In this document: positions 43,983 to 52,761 of the stretch, one piece after another
How the letters are laid out: each line of letters starts with the position of its first letter
Numbering within the stretch: position 1 is the first letter of the stretch
Position numbers and translations under genes: made by a program
The notes under the pieces: generated by a model
Database searches by the model: none
Seen by the model: the letters and a program-made list of their open reading frames with translations, nothing else
What the model was told of the DNA's origin: nothing
From: Streptomyces antnestii
GTDB taxonomy: Bacteria > Actinomycetota > Actinomycetes > Streptomycetales > Streptomycetaceae
Reading direction: 5' to 3'
NCBI RefSeq assembly: GCF_004005495.1
Contig: NZ_RZYA01000008.1
Span: 1-64,000, forward strand
DNA: 64,000 nt

Positions 43983-44006
43983 ATACGCAAACACTTTCGG
44001 GCGTAT
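43983..44006. promoter_or_regulatory. inverted repeat ATACGC-N12-GCGTAT between lrp-like and lysE-like
   Basis: The arms at 43983-43988 and 44001-44006 match perfectly with a 12-nt spacer. The site sits between the divergent starts and is a candidate Lrp operator. Confidence 0.5.
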
Positions 44007-44054
44007 CCGGCCTAGCCTTCCCTCCATAGCAAGAAATGTGAGAGGGAACGATCG

Positions 44055-44672
44055 ATGGATACGACAACGCTGGCGGCTTTCGTGGCGGTGGACCTGCTGC
44101 TGGTGTTCACCCCTGGCGCGGACTGGGCCTACGCGATCTCCGCCGGCATGCGCCAGCGCTCGGTCGTCCCGGCGGTCACGGGTCTGATAGCCGGCCACGC
44201 CGCCTATGCGCTGGTGGCGGTCGCGGGCCTGGCGGTGATCGTGGCGAGCTCCCCCGCCGTGCTGACCGCCCTGACCGTGACGGGTGCCGGCTACCTGCTG
44301 TGGCTGGGCTGGGGCGTGCTCAGGCAGCCGGCCGTACCCGGGGCGGAGGGTGGGACCGTGGCCGCCTCCCGCGTGCGGGTCATGCTCAGGGGGGCGGGGA
44401 TCAGCGGCCTGAACCCGAAGGCGCTGCTGCTGTACTTCTCGTTGTTCCCGCAGTTCATCGACACCGGCCACGGCTGGCCGGTCGCCGCGCAGACCGGGCT
44501 GCTCAGCACCGTGCACCTGACCGCGTGCGCCGTGGTCTACCTGGGCGTCGGCGTGCTGGCCCGCACCGTCCTGAAGACCCGGCCAGCGGCCGCCCGGGCC
44601 GTCACGCGGATCAGCGGCGCCATGATGATCGCCATCGGCGCCCTGCTTCTCGTGGAACGCCTGGCCGGCTGA
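44055..44672 (+). CDS. LysE/RhtB-family amino acid exporter
   Basis: This 205-aa membrane protein has five to six hydrophobic segments and the family N-terminal motif VFTPGADWAYAISAGMRQ, with GAGYLLWLGWGVLR and SGLNPKALLLYFSLFPQF further on. Family members export lysine, arginine, homoserine or threonine. The ATG at 44055 follows GAGAGGGAACGATCG. The divergent Lrp-type gene is the likely regulator. Confidence 0.92.
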   Translation: MDTTTLAAFVAVDLLLVFTPGADWAYAISAGMRQRSVVPAVTGLIAGHAAYALVAVAGLAVIVASSPAVLTALTVTGAGYLLWLGWGVLRQPAVPGAEGGTVAASRVRVMLRGAGISGLNPKALLLYFSLFPQFIDTGHGWPVAAQTGLLSTVHLTACAVVYLGVGVLARTVLKTRPAAARAVTRISGAMMIAIGALLLVERLAG

Positions 44673-44694
44673 GGACGCAGGGCGAGCCCCGCGG

Positions 44695-45609
44695 CTAGTC
44701 GGCCCAGCGCAGCACCAACGGATCGTGTCTGCGGGCGAGTTCGAGCAGTGAGTTCCTCGTGGCCGGGGTCACCGGGCCGAACGGCGCCCTCGTACGGTCG
44801 GACCCGATGATCCCGCCCTCCGCGAGCAGGACCTTTTGCGCGCGCAGCCCGCACTGCCGGTTCTCGAAGTGAATGAGCGGCAGCAGCGCCTCCCAGTCCG
44901 CGACCGCGCCCGTACGGTCGCCCGCCCGGTACCGCCGTACGATGCGGCCGAGCCGGTCGGGGACCATCGAGCTGCACATCGTGCCGACCGCGCCGGCGTC
45001 CAGATCGGGGATGAGGGTGATCGCTTCCTCGCCGTCGAACGGGCCGGCGAGCCGGTCACCGAGTGCCGCGAGAAGTGTGCGCAGCTTGTCGGCGGTGCCG
45101 GGCACCTCGATCTTCACGTGGCTCACCTGCGGTACGTGTTTGACCAGCTGGACGAGGAGTTCGGCGGACAGCGGGGTGGCCGACAACGGCGCGTCCTGGA
45201 TCACGATCGGGATGTCGATCGCCGCGGCGACGGTCGTGAAGTAGTCGAGCACGGCCGCCTCGGGGACACCCATGGTGGCGCCGAAGAACGGCGCCATCAG
45301 CATCACCATCGCGGCGCCCATGTCCTGCGCCTGCCGACTGCGCAACGCGGCAACGCGCGCGCTGTAGTGACTGGTCGTCACCACGACCGGCACGCGGCCC
45401 GCCGCACGTTCCAGGACCGTACGGCCGACCCGGTCGCGCTCGTCGTCGGTGAGCGAGAACTGCTCGGAGTAGTTCGCGAGGACGCAGAGCGCGTCGGACT
45501 CGGCGTCGATGAGGTAGTCGACCACCCGCGCCAGACCCCCGAGGTCCAGCTCCTCGTCGTCGTGGAAGACGGTGGGGACCACGGGGATCACTCCGCTGAG
45601 CACTGTCAC
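44695..45609 (-). CDS. DapA/NAL-superfamily lyase or dehydratase, catalytic Tyr missing
   Basis: This 304-aa protein has the dihydrodipicolinate synthase/N-acetylneuraminate lyase barrel: GVIPVVPTVFHDD at the start and Schiff-base Lys166 in SHVKIEVPGT. The position that holds the conserved catalytic Tyr in DapA (YN.P) is Gln138 here (VIQDAPLSA). So it is not a true DapA; a 2-keto-3-deoxy sugar-acid dehydratase or aldolase is more likely. The neighbours (FAH-family, MFS, UxaA-type, IclR) point to hexarate, uronate or pentonate catabolism. The GTG at 45609 begins the reading frame. Confidence 0.82.
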   Translation of the reverse strand: MTVLSGVIPVVPTVFHDDEELDLGGLARVVDYLIDAESDALCVLANYSEQFSLTDDERDRVGRTVLERAAGRVPVVVTTSHYSARVAALRSRQAQDMGAAMVMLMAPFFGATMGVPEAAVLDYFTTVAAAIDIPIVIQDAPLSATPLSAELLVQLVKHVPQVSHVKIEVPGTADKLRTLLAALGDRLAGPFDGEEAITLIPDLDAGAVGTMCSSMVPDRLGRIVRRYRAGDRTGAVADWEALLPLIHFENRQCGLRAQKVLLAEGGIIGSDRTRAPFGPVTPATRNSLLELARRHDPLVLRWAD

Positions 45610-45636
45610 ACGAACTCCCTTGAAAATGTGATGTAT

Positions 45637-45649
45637 TGACGTTACGTCA
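45637..45649. promoter_or_regulatory. palindrome TGACGT-T-ACGTCA upstream of the DapA-like gene
   Basis: A perfect 6-1-6 inverted repeat lies 28 bp upstream of the DapA-like start, in the position of a core promoter. It is a candidate operator. It differs from the palindrome at 48003, so the two promoters may not share a regulator. Confidence 0.45.
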
Positions 45650-45699
45650 GGCAGCCAGGCAGGCAGACAGACAGTCGGTCCAGATGGACAGGGCGACGA

Positions 45700-46617
45700 T
45701 CAAACGCTGACGGCCGGGTTGGACAGTCGCCCGACGCCCTCGATCGCGATCTCGACGACGTCCCCCTCCGCGACCGAGACCGACTCGTCCGGTACGGCGC
45801 AGGTCCCGGTCGCCAGGACCGCGCCGCGCGGATACGTCTGCGCGCGGTAGAGGTAGGACACCAACTCCTCGTAGTCGCGCCTGAGGCGGGCGGTCGAGGT
45901 GGCTCCGGACCACAGCGGCTCACCGCCCCGTGCGATCGTCGCCGTGATGCCGAGCGCGCGCGGCTCGGGTACGGACCGGGCGAGCCGGATCCAGGGGCCG
46001 ACCGCGCAGGAGTGCCGGTACATCTTGGCCTGCGGGAGGTAGAGCGGGTTCTCGCCCTCGATCGAGCGTGAACTCATGTCGTTGCAGATGGTGTAGCCGA
46101 CGACGGTGGCGTCGGCGGCGCAGACCAGGGCCAGTTCGGGCTCGGGTACGTTCCAGGCGGAGTCGCCGCGTACGCCGACGGGCCCGCCGGGGCCCGACAC
46201 CCGCCAGCCGGTCGCCTTGTAGAAGAGCTCGGGCCGCTCGGCGTCGTACACCCGCGCGTACACGTCGGCCGCCTCGGTGCTCTCCTCCATGCGCGCGGCA
46301 CGTGAGACCTCGTAGGTGACACCGCAGGCCCAGACCTCGGTGTCGTCGTCGAGAGGCGCGAGCAGCGTCAGCCGGCCGGGGTCGGCGTCCGGCGCGGCGT
46401 CGATCACCTCGTGCAGCTCCGCGGCCTTCAGCGCCAGCAGCGAGCCCAGCGACCAGGTCGCGTCGAGCGCCGCCAGGCCCCGTTCCGTACGGACGTACCA
46501 GTGGATCGCGCCCTGTCCGTCGGCGGCGCGAAGGAGCGAATCGGGCGGGCAGTCGGCGGGATCGAAGGGAGGCGTCGAATCGGTCGGATCGGTCGGATCG
46601 GTCGGATCGGTCGTCAT
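45700..46617 (-). CDS. fumarylacetoacetate hydrolase-family protein (sugar-acid type)
   Basis: This 305-aa protein has the FAH fold with metal ligands in PEPELALV and the long motif NDMSSRSIEGENPLYLPQAK, which marks the branch that includes 2-keto-3-deoxy-pentonate dehydratases rather than true fumarylacetoacetase. The N-terminus contains DPTDPTDPT encoded by four 9-bp tandem repeats. The ATG at 46617 overlaps the MFS stop by 4 bp and has GAGAGGA upstream. It likely acts on the keto-deoxy acid produced by the dehydratase at 49000. Confidence 0.85.
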   Translation of the reverse strand: MTTDPTDPTDPTDSTPPFDPADCPPDSLLRAADGQGAIHWYVRTERGLAALDATWSLGSLLALKAAELHEVIDAAPDADPGRLTLLAPLDDDTEVWACGVTYEVSRAARMEESTEAADVYARVYDAERPELFYKATGWRVSGPGGPVGVRGDSAWNVPEPELALVCAADATVVGYTICNDMSSRSIEGENPLYLPQAKMYRHSCAVGPWIRLARSVPEPRALGITATIARGGEPLWSGATSTARLRRDYEELVSYLYRAQTYPRGAVLATGTCAVPDESVSVAEGDVVEIAIEGVGRLSNPAVSV

Positions 46618-47945
46618 GCGGTTTTCCTCTCCGGTACGGGAAGCGGCTCGAAGTTGCCGCAGAGGAACAGGTACGAGAGCGCGCCGACCACCACGATGCC
46701 GCCGGTGACGACGAGCGGCAGCACGAACGCCGACGCGCCGCTGCCGCCGAAGAAGCCGAAGAAGAGCGGGCTGATGATGCCGGCGAGGTTCGAGGCGAAG
46801 TTCTGGAGTCCGCCGACCGAGCCGACCTGGCCCTCGGTGGGCGCGACGTCCGAGGGCAGCGACCAGATCGCCGAGGCGGCGACCGCGAGGCAGCCCATGG
46901 CGAAGGACAGCAGGGCGACGGCCAGTGCCGGGCTGGGCACGAGGGCGGCCAGCGCGATGGTGGAGGCCAGCGCCATGGACAGCACGATGGGTATCTTGCG
47001 GCCCTTGGTCGGGCCGAACCTCATGGTCAGCCGGTCCGACCACATACCGCCGAGGAACTCGCAGCCGAACGCCACCAGCGGCGGGATCATCCCGACGAAC
47101 CCGATCTTGATGAGGTCCATGCCGCGGGCCTCGACGAGATAGCTCGGGAACCAGGTGACGAAGAAGTAGAACGCGAAGTTCAGGGCGAAGAAGCCGAGCA
47201 TCATGCCCCAGATGGTGCGGTAGCGCAGCAGGTCCACCCAGCGGACGGTGGGACCGGCCGTCGCCGCGCCGCCCTCCTCGACGATCCGCGCGCCGCCCTT
47301 CTCGATGTACGCCAGCTCCTCGGGGGCCAGGCGCTCGTGCTGCCGCGGGTCCCGGTACAGCCTGAACCAGCCGACCACCCAGACCAGGCCGAGGCAGCCG
47401 CAGACGGCGAAGGAGGCCCGCCAGCCCCACAGCGCGATGATCGAGGTGACGATCGGGAAGGCGAGCGCGGTGCCCAGGCGCGAGCCCGAGTCGTACACCG
47501 CGGCGGCCAGCGCCCGCTCGCGCAGCGGGAACCAGCGCCCGATGACCTTGCCGAAGGCCGAGGGGCCGACGGCCTCGCCGACGCCGAGGCCGAGGCGGAA
47601 GGCGATCAGTGAACCGACCCCGCCCGCAACGGCGTTGACGGCCGTGAAGAACGACCACCAGATGGTGGCGAAGCCGGCCGCGAGCCGCGGGCCGACCGCG
47701 TCCACGACCCGGCCGCCGAGCAGCTGCCCCGGCGCGTAGGTGAAGAAGAAGCAGGCCAGCAGGACGCCGGTGAGCCCCTTGTCGATGTGCAGGTCCTGCT
47801 CCATGAAGGGGATCGCCACGGACAGGTTGGCCCTGTCGACGTAGCTGATCGCCGTGCCGGCCAGGGCCAGCCAGGCCATGACCCAGCGCAGTCTCGTCCG
47901 TGGTCTGGCCGTCTTCGTGGCCTTCGTCTGTGCTACCGCTGTCAT
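46614..47945 (-). CDS. MFS transporter, anion:cation symporter type (hexarate/hexuronate-like)
   Basis: This 443-aa protein has 12 predicted transmembrane segments. It belongs to the MFS branch of glucarate/galactarate and hexuronate carriers: ISYVDRANLSVAIPFMEQDL near segment 1, FRLGLGVGEAVGPSAFGKVI in segment 4 and WFPLRERALAAAVYDSGSRLG. The FAH-family gene overlaps its stop. The operon and the divergent UxaA-type gene suggest that it imports a sugar acid. Confidence 0.88.
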   Translation of the reverse strand: MTAVAQTKATKTARPRTRLRWVMAWLALAGTAISYVDRANLSVAIPFMEQDLHIDKGLTGVLLACFFFTYAPGQLLGGRVVDAVGPRLAAGFATIWWSFFTAVNAVAGGVGSLIAFRLGLGVGEAVGPSAFGKVIGRWFPLRERALAAAVYDSGSRLGTALAFPIVTSIIALWGWRASFAVCGCLGLVWVVGWFRLYRDPRQHERLAPEELAYIEKGGARIVEEGGAATAGPTVRWVDLLRYRTIWGMMLGFFALNFAFYFFVTWFPSYLVEARGMDLIKIGFVGMIPPLVAFGCEFLGGMWSDRLTMRFGPTKGRKIPIVLSMALASTIALAALVPSPALAVALLSFAMGCLAVAASAIWSLPSDVAPTEGQVGSVGGLQNFASNLAGIISPLFFGFFGGSGASAFVLPLVVTGGIVVVGALSYLFLCGNFEPLPVPERKTA

Positions 47946-48002
47946 CGCTGCTCCGCCCGCTCGTGCTCGTCGATGAGTACGCTCGATCGGTACGTTCGAA
48001 AT

Positions 48003-48019
48003 TTCAGACGTTGTCTGAA
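48003..48019. promoter_or_regulatory. palindrome TTCAGAC-GTT-GTCTGAA upstream of the MFS gene
   Basis: This perfect 7-3-7 inverted repeat lies 58 bp upstream of the MFS start and downstream of the IclR gene. It is a strong operator candidate for the MFS-FAH operon, most simply bound by the IclR protein at 48119. Confidence 0.55.
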
Positions 48020-48118
48020 GTACCGGGTGGAGGCTAGGGCCGGGTTTTCCGCGCCGTCAATGGCCAGGAAGCGATTACGTCATGACGAGGCGTCAGAAGC
48101 GGAGGAGTGAGATCCGGC

Positions 48119-48886
48119 TCAGCGCGCGCCGAGCACGGACGAGAGCCGTTGCGCGCCGCGCCGGGCGACGTCGGCCCATTCCCCGGGCGCGCGCTGACCC
48201 CAGCGGATGTCCGGGACGGACACGCTCACGGAGGCGACGACCGCGCCGCGGTGGTCGCGGACCGGCGCCGCCGCGCAGCTGACGTCCGGCGTGGACTCCC
48301 CCGCCTCGAAGGCCAGGCCGGACCGCCGGATCTCGGCGAGCTGGGCGAGGAGTTCGGCCCGGTCGACGATCGAGCGCGGGGTGAGCGAGGGCAGCCCGGC
48401 GGCGCTCGGGTACAGAGCCTCCAGCTCCGCCTCGGAGAGGAAGGCGATCAACGCCTTGCCGACGGCGGTGCAGCTCGCGGGAAGCCGCCGCCCCACGGCC
48501 GAGACCATCCGTACGGCCTGCCGGCTCTCGACCTTGGCCATGTACACCACGTCCGGGCCGTCGAGCATGCCGACATTGACGGTCTCGTTGCACTCGGCGG
48601 CGATCTCCTCGGCGATCAGCCGCCCGCTGGTGACCAGGTCGATCCGCTCGCCGTACGCGTTGCCCAACTGGAAGACCCGCAGCCCGAGATGGAAGCGGCC
48701 GGAGACCTTCTCCTTGCGGAGGTAGGACTTGGCGACGAGGGTGGCAAGCAGTTCGTGCACGGTCGCGCGGGGCAGGCCCGTCACCGTGGCGACCTCGGGA
48801 GCGGAATATCCGTCGATCGCGCGGGCGTCCAGGAACAGCTCCAGGATGTCCAGCCCCCGCACCAGCGCCGGCGTCAGTCTCGGCAT
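48119..48886 (-). CDS. IclR-family transcriptional regulator
   Basis: This 255-aa protein has an IclR winged helix (RGLDILELFLD, then TGLPRATVHELLATLVAKSY) and effector domain with ASCTAVGKALIAFLSE. The ATG at 48886 is preferred; the open frame extends to 48931 but adds a non-homologous stretch. It is divergent from the UxaA-type gene and precedes the MFS-FAH genes, so it likely controls sugar-acid catabolism on both sides. A TTGCGCAA palindrome at 48953-48960 lies in the divergent gap. Confidence 0.9.
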   Translation of the reverse strand: MPRLTPALVRGLDILELFLDARAIDGYSAPEVATVTGLPRATVHELLATLVAKSYLRKEKVSGRFHLGLRVFQLGNAYGERIDLVTSGRLIAEEIAAECNETVNVGMLDGPDVVYMAKVESRQAVRMVSAVGRRLPASCTAVGKALIAFLSEAELEALYPSAAGLPSLTPRSIVDRAELLAQLAEIRRSGLAFEAGESTPDVSCAAAPVRDHRGAVVASVSVSVPDIRWGQRAPGEWADVARRGAQRLSSVLGAR

Positions 48887-48999
48887 GATCGTCCGCCCTC
48901 TCGCCCCACTTGTCGGCCAACTCATTGACACCGGATCGGGCCCGGTTCTACCTTGCGCAAGATATCAAACGCCATCCGAAATCTCGAACAGAGGTGTTC

Positions 49000-50565
49000 A
49001 TGGCTCCGCACACTTCCGTATCCGCGCCCACCCCTTCCCGCGCCATCCGGCTCCGCCCCGAGGACGATGTCGCCATCGCGGCCGTGGATCTGACGGCCGG
49101 CACCGTGGCCGACGCGGACGGGCTGACCGTCCGGCTCAGGGCCGATGTCGCACGTGGCCACAAGGTCGCACTGCGCGATCTCGGGCGCGGCACCCCCGTC
49201 CTGCGGTACGGCCAGGTCATCGGCTTCGCGGGTACGGACATCGCCGCCGGCGACCACGTCCATCTGCACAACCTCGAATACCGCGAGTTCGAGCGCGCGC
49301 ACGAGTTCGCGGTCGACGCGCGGAAGGAGGAGGTGCTGCCGGTCGCCGAGCAGGCCACCTTCCAGGGCTACGTCCGTTCGGACGGCAAGGTCGGCACCCG
49401 TAATTTCCTGGGCATCCTCACCAGCGTCAACTGCTCGGCGACCGCCGCGAAACAGATCGCGGCGCGGCTGCGGTACTCCGGCGTCCTCGACGACTTCCCG
49501 CACGTCGACGGCGTGGTCGCGCTCACCCACGGCCAGGGCTGCGGCATGGCGGCCGACGGCGAGGGCATCGACGTACTGCGCCGGGTGATGCGCGGCTATC
49601 TGACCCACCCGAACTTCGCCGGGTTCGTGGTCCTGGGGCTCGGCTGCGAGGACAACCAGATCAAGGCGCTCACGGACGGCGGGAATCTCACCCTCCGCCC
49701 GGACCTGCCGGTCTTCGCCAGCACGATCCAGGAGATCGGCGGGACGAAGAAGACCGTGGCGGCCGGCATCGAGCGGCTCACCGAGATGCTGCCGGTGGCC
49801 GACAGGGCGCGGCGGACGACCGTACCGGCGAGCGAGCTGATCCTCGGCACGAACTGCGGCGGCTCCGACTCGTATTCGGGTATCACCGCCAATCCGGCGC
49901 TCGGCAACGCCGTCGACCGGCTCGTCCGGCACGGCGGGACCGGCATCGTCGGCGAGACCCCGGAGATCTACGGCACCGAGCACATGCTCGTACGGCGCGC
50001 CGCGCGCCGCGAGGTCGGCGAGAAGCTCCTCGAACGCATCGACTGGTGGCGCGAGTACACCGCCAAGAACGGCGGCTCCATGGACAACAACCCGTCGCCC
50101 GGCAACAAGGCGGGCGGTCTCACCACCATCCTGGAGAAGTCGCTCGGCGCGGTGGCCAAGGGCGGCACGACCACCCTGGCCGACGTCGTGGACTACGCGG
50201 CGCCGGTCACCGGCAAGGGCTTCGTCTTCATGGACACGCCCGGCTACGACCCGGTGTCGGTGACCGGCATCGTCGCGGGCGGCGCGAACCTGGTCTGCTT
50301 CACCACCGGGCGCGGCTCGGCGTTCGGCTGCGCGCCGGTGCCCAGCCTCAAACTCGCCACCAACACCCCGCTGTACGAGCACATGACCGAGGACATGGAT
50401 ATCAACGCGGGCGGGATCATCGACGGCACGACGACGGTCGAGGAGCTGGGCGAGGCCATCTTCGAGCGGGTGCTCGCCGTCGCCTCGGGCGAGCCGACGA
50501 AGAGCGAGGCGATGGAGTACGGCGAGGAGGAGTTCGTGCCGTGGCACATCGGGACGGTGATGTGA
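49000..50565 (+). CDS. UxaA/GarD-family sugar-acid dehydratase
   Basis: This 521-aa protein contains an N-terminal SAF-like domain (about residues 10-105) and a C-terminal UxaA/GarD domain that starts at YVRSDGKVGTRNFLGILTSV. The family dehydrates altronate, galactarate or similar acids to 2-keto-3-deoxy products; sulfolactate sulfo-lyase SuyAB belongs to the same superfamily. HGQGCGM, NCGGSD, ETPEIYG and DNNPSPGNKAGG blocks are conserved. The ATG at 49000 follows AGAGGTGTTC. The transporter and keto-deoxy acid enzymes next to it favour a hexarate or hexonate substrate. Confidence 0.88.
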   Translation: MAPHTSVSAPTPSRAIRLRPEDDVAIAAVDLTAGTVADADGLTVRLRADVARGHKVALRDLGRGTPVLRYGQVIGFAGTDIAAGDHVHLHNLEYREFERAHEFAVDARKEEVLPVAEQATFQGYVRSDGKVGTRNFLGILTSVNCSATAAKQIAARLRYSGVLDDFPHVDGVVALTHGQGCGMAADGEGIDVLRRVMRGYLTHPNFAGFVVLGLGCEDNQIKALTDGGNLTLRPDLPVFASTIQEIGGTKKTVAAGIERLTEMLPVADRARRTTVPASELILGTNCGGSDSYSGITANPALGNAVDRLVRHGGTGIVGETPEIYGTEHMLVRRAARREVGEKLLERIDWWREYTAKNGGSMDNNPSPGNKAGGLTTILEKSLGAVAKGGTTTLADVVDYAAPVTGKGFVFMDTPGYDPVSVTGIVAGGANLVCFTTGRGSAFGCAPVPSLKLATNTPLYEHMTEDMDINAGGIIDGTTTVEELGEAIFERVLAVASGEPTKSEAMEYGEEEFVPWHIGTVM

Positions 50566-50590
50566 ACCGAGCCGCCCCTTCCGTCTCGGT

Positions 50591-50650
50591 GACTGAGTTC
50601 CGGCGTCACAGGGTCAGCCTGACGACTGAGTTCCGGCGTCACAGGGTCAG
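50591..50650. repeat. 27-bp direct repeat, 33-bp period
   Basis: The 27-bp unit that starts GACTGAGTTCCGGCG occurs at 50591-50617 and again, identically, at 50624-50650, in the gap between two convergent genes. The second copy includes the DUF2252 stop codon. It may be a recent tandem duplication of a 3' end or terminator-like piece. Confidence 0.8.
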
Positions 50651-52077
50651 GCCGCCGGCAGCTCCTCCGCGTGGAGCCGGCCCGCGTGTACCGCGTCCAG
50701 CAGGGCCTGGTGGTCGCGCTCGTTCTGGTCGGCGTAGTCCTCCGCGAACGTCACCAGGGCGCGGTCGAACACCTCACCGCTGCCCAGGTACGCGGCGATC
50801 GCGATGCGGTCGCCGGAACGCGCGTGCGCCCGGGCCAGGGTGACCCCGCACACCCCGCCGAAGGCCTTCATGTCCTCCGGCAGCATCCTCTCCGGCATGG
50901 CGATGCCCTTCCAGTCGCGCAACTGGCGTATGTAGAAGTCGCGTTGCTTTCCGTCGAACCCGTCCACCCGTTCCCAGCCGAGGAAGATGTCGCTGGCGGC
51001 CTGCATCAGCCGCTGGCCCGAGACGACCCGCTCGCCCTGGTTGCGGTAGCGGCTCGCGCCGAGGTGTGCGGCGAGTACGGAGGTGTCCGCCTCCTTGGCC
51101 TGCAGGAAGAGCGGGTCCCGGGCGTCACGGCCGGTCAGGAGGATGATCCAGCACCGGGTGCCGACACTGCCGACGCCGACCACCTTGCGGGCGACATCGG
51201 CCAGTTGGTAGTCCTCCAGGAGGGCACGCCGGTCGGAGGCCAGCGTGCTGCCGTAGCGCTCGATCAGGCCGCGGAACAGGCGCTCGAAGGCACTGCGCTC
51301 GATGTCCGGCATCAGGTCGCCGGCCGGGACGAGCAGCGGGGGGTCCGCCGCGATCCTGGGGCGGCCGTCGACCGTCTCGGTGAGCTTGTCGAACGCCTGC
51401 AGGCTGTCGCGAGTACGGGCTTTCGCCATCGCGCGGGCCAGGTTCCGCTGACCGTGCCTGTGGAGCTCGCCCGCGGCGAGGGACTCGAGGACGTCGGCGT
51501 CCATCTTCGCGTACCAGACGTCGAGATTGCCCGCCCGCGCGAAGCCGATCATCGCCTCGCGGTACGAGCGCACCGTGGAACTCACGATGCGGGCGCGCTC
51601 CGCGTCGTCGAACCCGTTGGCCCGTGCCGCGATGACCAGACTCGCCGAGAGCCGCTTGACGTCCCACTCCCAGGGGCCGGGCAGCGTCTCGTCGAAGTCG
51701 TTGATGTCGAACATCAGCTTCCGTTCCGGCGAGGCGAGCAGCCGGAAGTTCAACATGTGTGCGTCTCCGCACAGTTGGGCGTTGAAACCCGAGCGTGGAC
51801 TGTCGGCGAGGTCGGACGCCATGATCGCGGCGGCGCCCCGGTAGAAGCGGAACGGGGACTCCATCATGCGGCCGTAGCGGATCGGGACGAGCTCGGGAAC
51901 CCTCGCCGCCGACTGTTCCTCCAGGATCGCCAGCGGGTCCGGCCGGTCCGGGGACGGCCTGTACACGGCGTGATCCGACCGGGGACAGCGGCGACGCGCC
52001 TGCTTGCCGAGGGCCGCGCGTTCTTCGGGGGTGATGTGGGGCGACGTACGCATCGCCGTGGTCGCGCTCCGGGACAT
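50647..52077 (-). CDS. DUF2252-family protein
   Basis: This 476-aa protein belongs to the uncharacterised DUF2252 family, whose blocks include FRFYRGAAAIMASDLA, LCGDAHMLNFR, FDINDFDETLPGPWEWDVKR and VGVGSVGTRCW. The HxNF/DxNDFDE arrangement recalls a kinase-like phosphotransferase active site, but no function is established. The ATG at 52077 has AGGAGGG 6-7 nt upstream. It is followed upstream by a small CMD-family gene on the same strand. Confidence 0.88.
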   Translation of the reverse strand: MSRSATTAMRTSPHITPEERAALGKQARRRCPRSDHAVYRPSPDRPDPLAILEEQSAARVPELVPIRYGRMMESPFRFYRGAAAIMASDLADSPRSGFNAQLCGDAHMLNFRLLASPERKLMFDINDFDETLPGPWEWDVKRLSASLVIAARANGFDDAERARIVSSTVRSYREAMIGFARAGNLDVWYAKMDADVLESLAAGELHRHGQRNLARAMAKARTRDSLQAFDKLTETVDGRPRIAADPPLLVPAGDLMPDIERSAFERLFRGLIERYGSTLASDRRALLEDYQLADVARKVVGVGSVGTRCWIILLTGRDARDPLFLQAKEADTSVLAAHLGASRYRNQGERVVSGQRLMQAASDIFLGWERVDGFDGKQRDFYIRQLRDWKGIAMPERMLPEDMKAFGGVCGVTLARAHARSGDRIAIAAYLGSGEVFDRALVTFAEDYADQNERDHQALLDAVHAGRLHAEELPAA

Positions 52078-52148
52078 CGGAGCCCTCCTCCCTGGCCCTG
52101 CGGCCGTTGGAACGCCCGACGCCGGAGCGCGGACCGGCGCGTCCGATC

Positions 52149-52472
52149 TCAGCCCGCGTCGAGCTCGGCGTCCGCGACGGCGATGGCGATGCCGAGCGCC
52201 TTGGCGATGTTGCCCGCTGCGGTCATGACATGGGCGGTGCCCACGATGGGCGCGATGGCGACCAGGACGTCCTGCACCTGCTCGGCGGTGACACCGGTCC
52301 GGAGCGCGGGCTCGATGTGGGCCGCGTAGGAAATGGGCGGGGCGTCCGAGGCGGCGAGCGCCGCGATACGCGTAAGAAGGAGCGTGTCCTGCGAGAGGCC
52401 GCACCGGTCGATCGAATCGGCCGTCATGGCGACAATCGTGTCCAGGACGGGGGTTTCAGATGCAGTGGCCAT
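52149..52472 (-). CDS. carboxymuconolactone decarboxylase (CMD)-family protein
   Basis: This 107-aa all-helical protein resembles the CMD/AhpD family by TLLLTRIAALAASDAPPISY and the GVTAEQVQDVLVAIAPIVG helix pair. The CxxC redox motif of AhpD is absent, so peroxidase activity is unlikely. The ATG at 52472 has AGGAGG 9 nt upstream. Confidence 0.82.
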   Translation of the reverse strand: MATASETPVLDTIVAMTADSIDRCGLSQDTLLLTRIAALAASDAPPISYAAHIEPALRTGVTAEQVQDVLVAIAPIVGTAHVMTAAGNIAKALGIAIAVADAELDAG

Positions 52473-52551
52473 ACCGAATAGCCTCCTGGCGATTTTCGGG
52501 CGGGGGTCCGTGTATGTCGACCGAACAACCAGATCCGACCTCCCTTCGACT

Positions 52552-52761
52552 CTAGAACCGTTCGCGTCGGGGCCGCGCGCGCCGGCGCGCGATGTACAGG
52601 CCGAGCAGCATGCCCACGACGAGGGTGACGGTGAGAACGCTCCAGAGCGGAAGCGTCACTGTCGGGATCCACAGCCTGACGGTGACGGAACCCGTATTGG
52701 CCGCGATGAACCAGATCGCCGCCACGGCGAGAATCAGGAAACCAAGGGTGCGAAGCCGCAT
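52552..52761 (-). CDS. LapA/DUF1049-like small membrane protein
   Basis: This 69-aa protein has two transmembrane helices (about residues 4-20 and 35-58) and an Arg-rich tail, the pattern of LapA-domain proteins (NTGSVTVRLWIP between helices). The ATG at 52761 has AAGGG 8 nt upstream; an in-frame ATG at 52821 would add 20 residues but lacks a clear ribosome site. Confidence 0.75.
   Translation of the reverse strand: MRLRTLGFLILAVAAIWFIAANTGSVTVRLWIPTVTLPLWSVLTVTLVVGMLLGLYIARRRARPRRERF

Noticed and set aside
44695..45609. True dihydrodipicolinate synthase (dapA)
   Set aside because: The catalytic Tyr position is Gln, and the neighbours are sugar-acid genes.
49000..50565. Sulfolactate sulfo-lyase (SuyAB) linked to xsc
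   Set aside because: It shares the superfamily, but the adjacent genes are sugar-acid enzymes and an MFS carrier, and xsc is 46 kb away.
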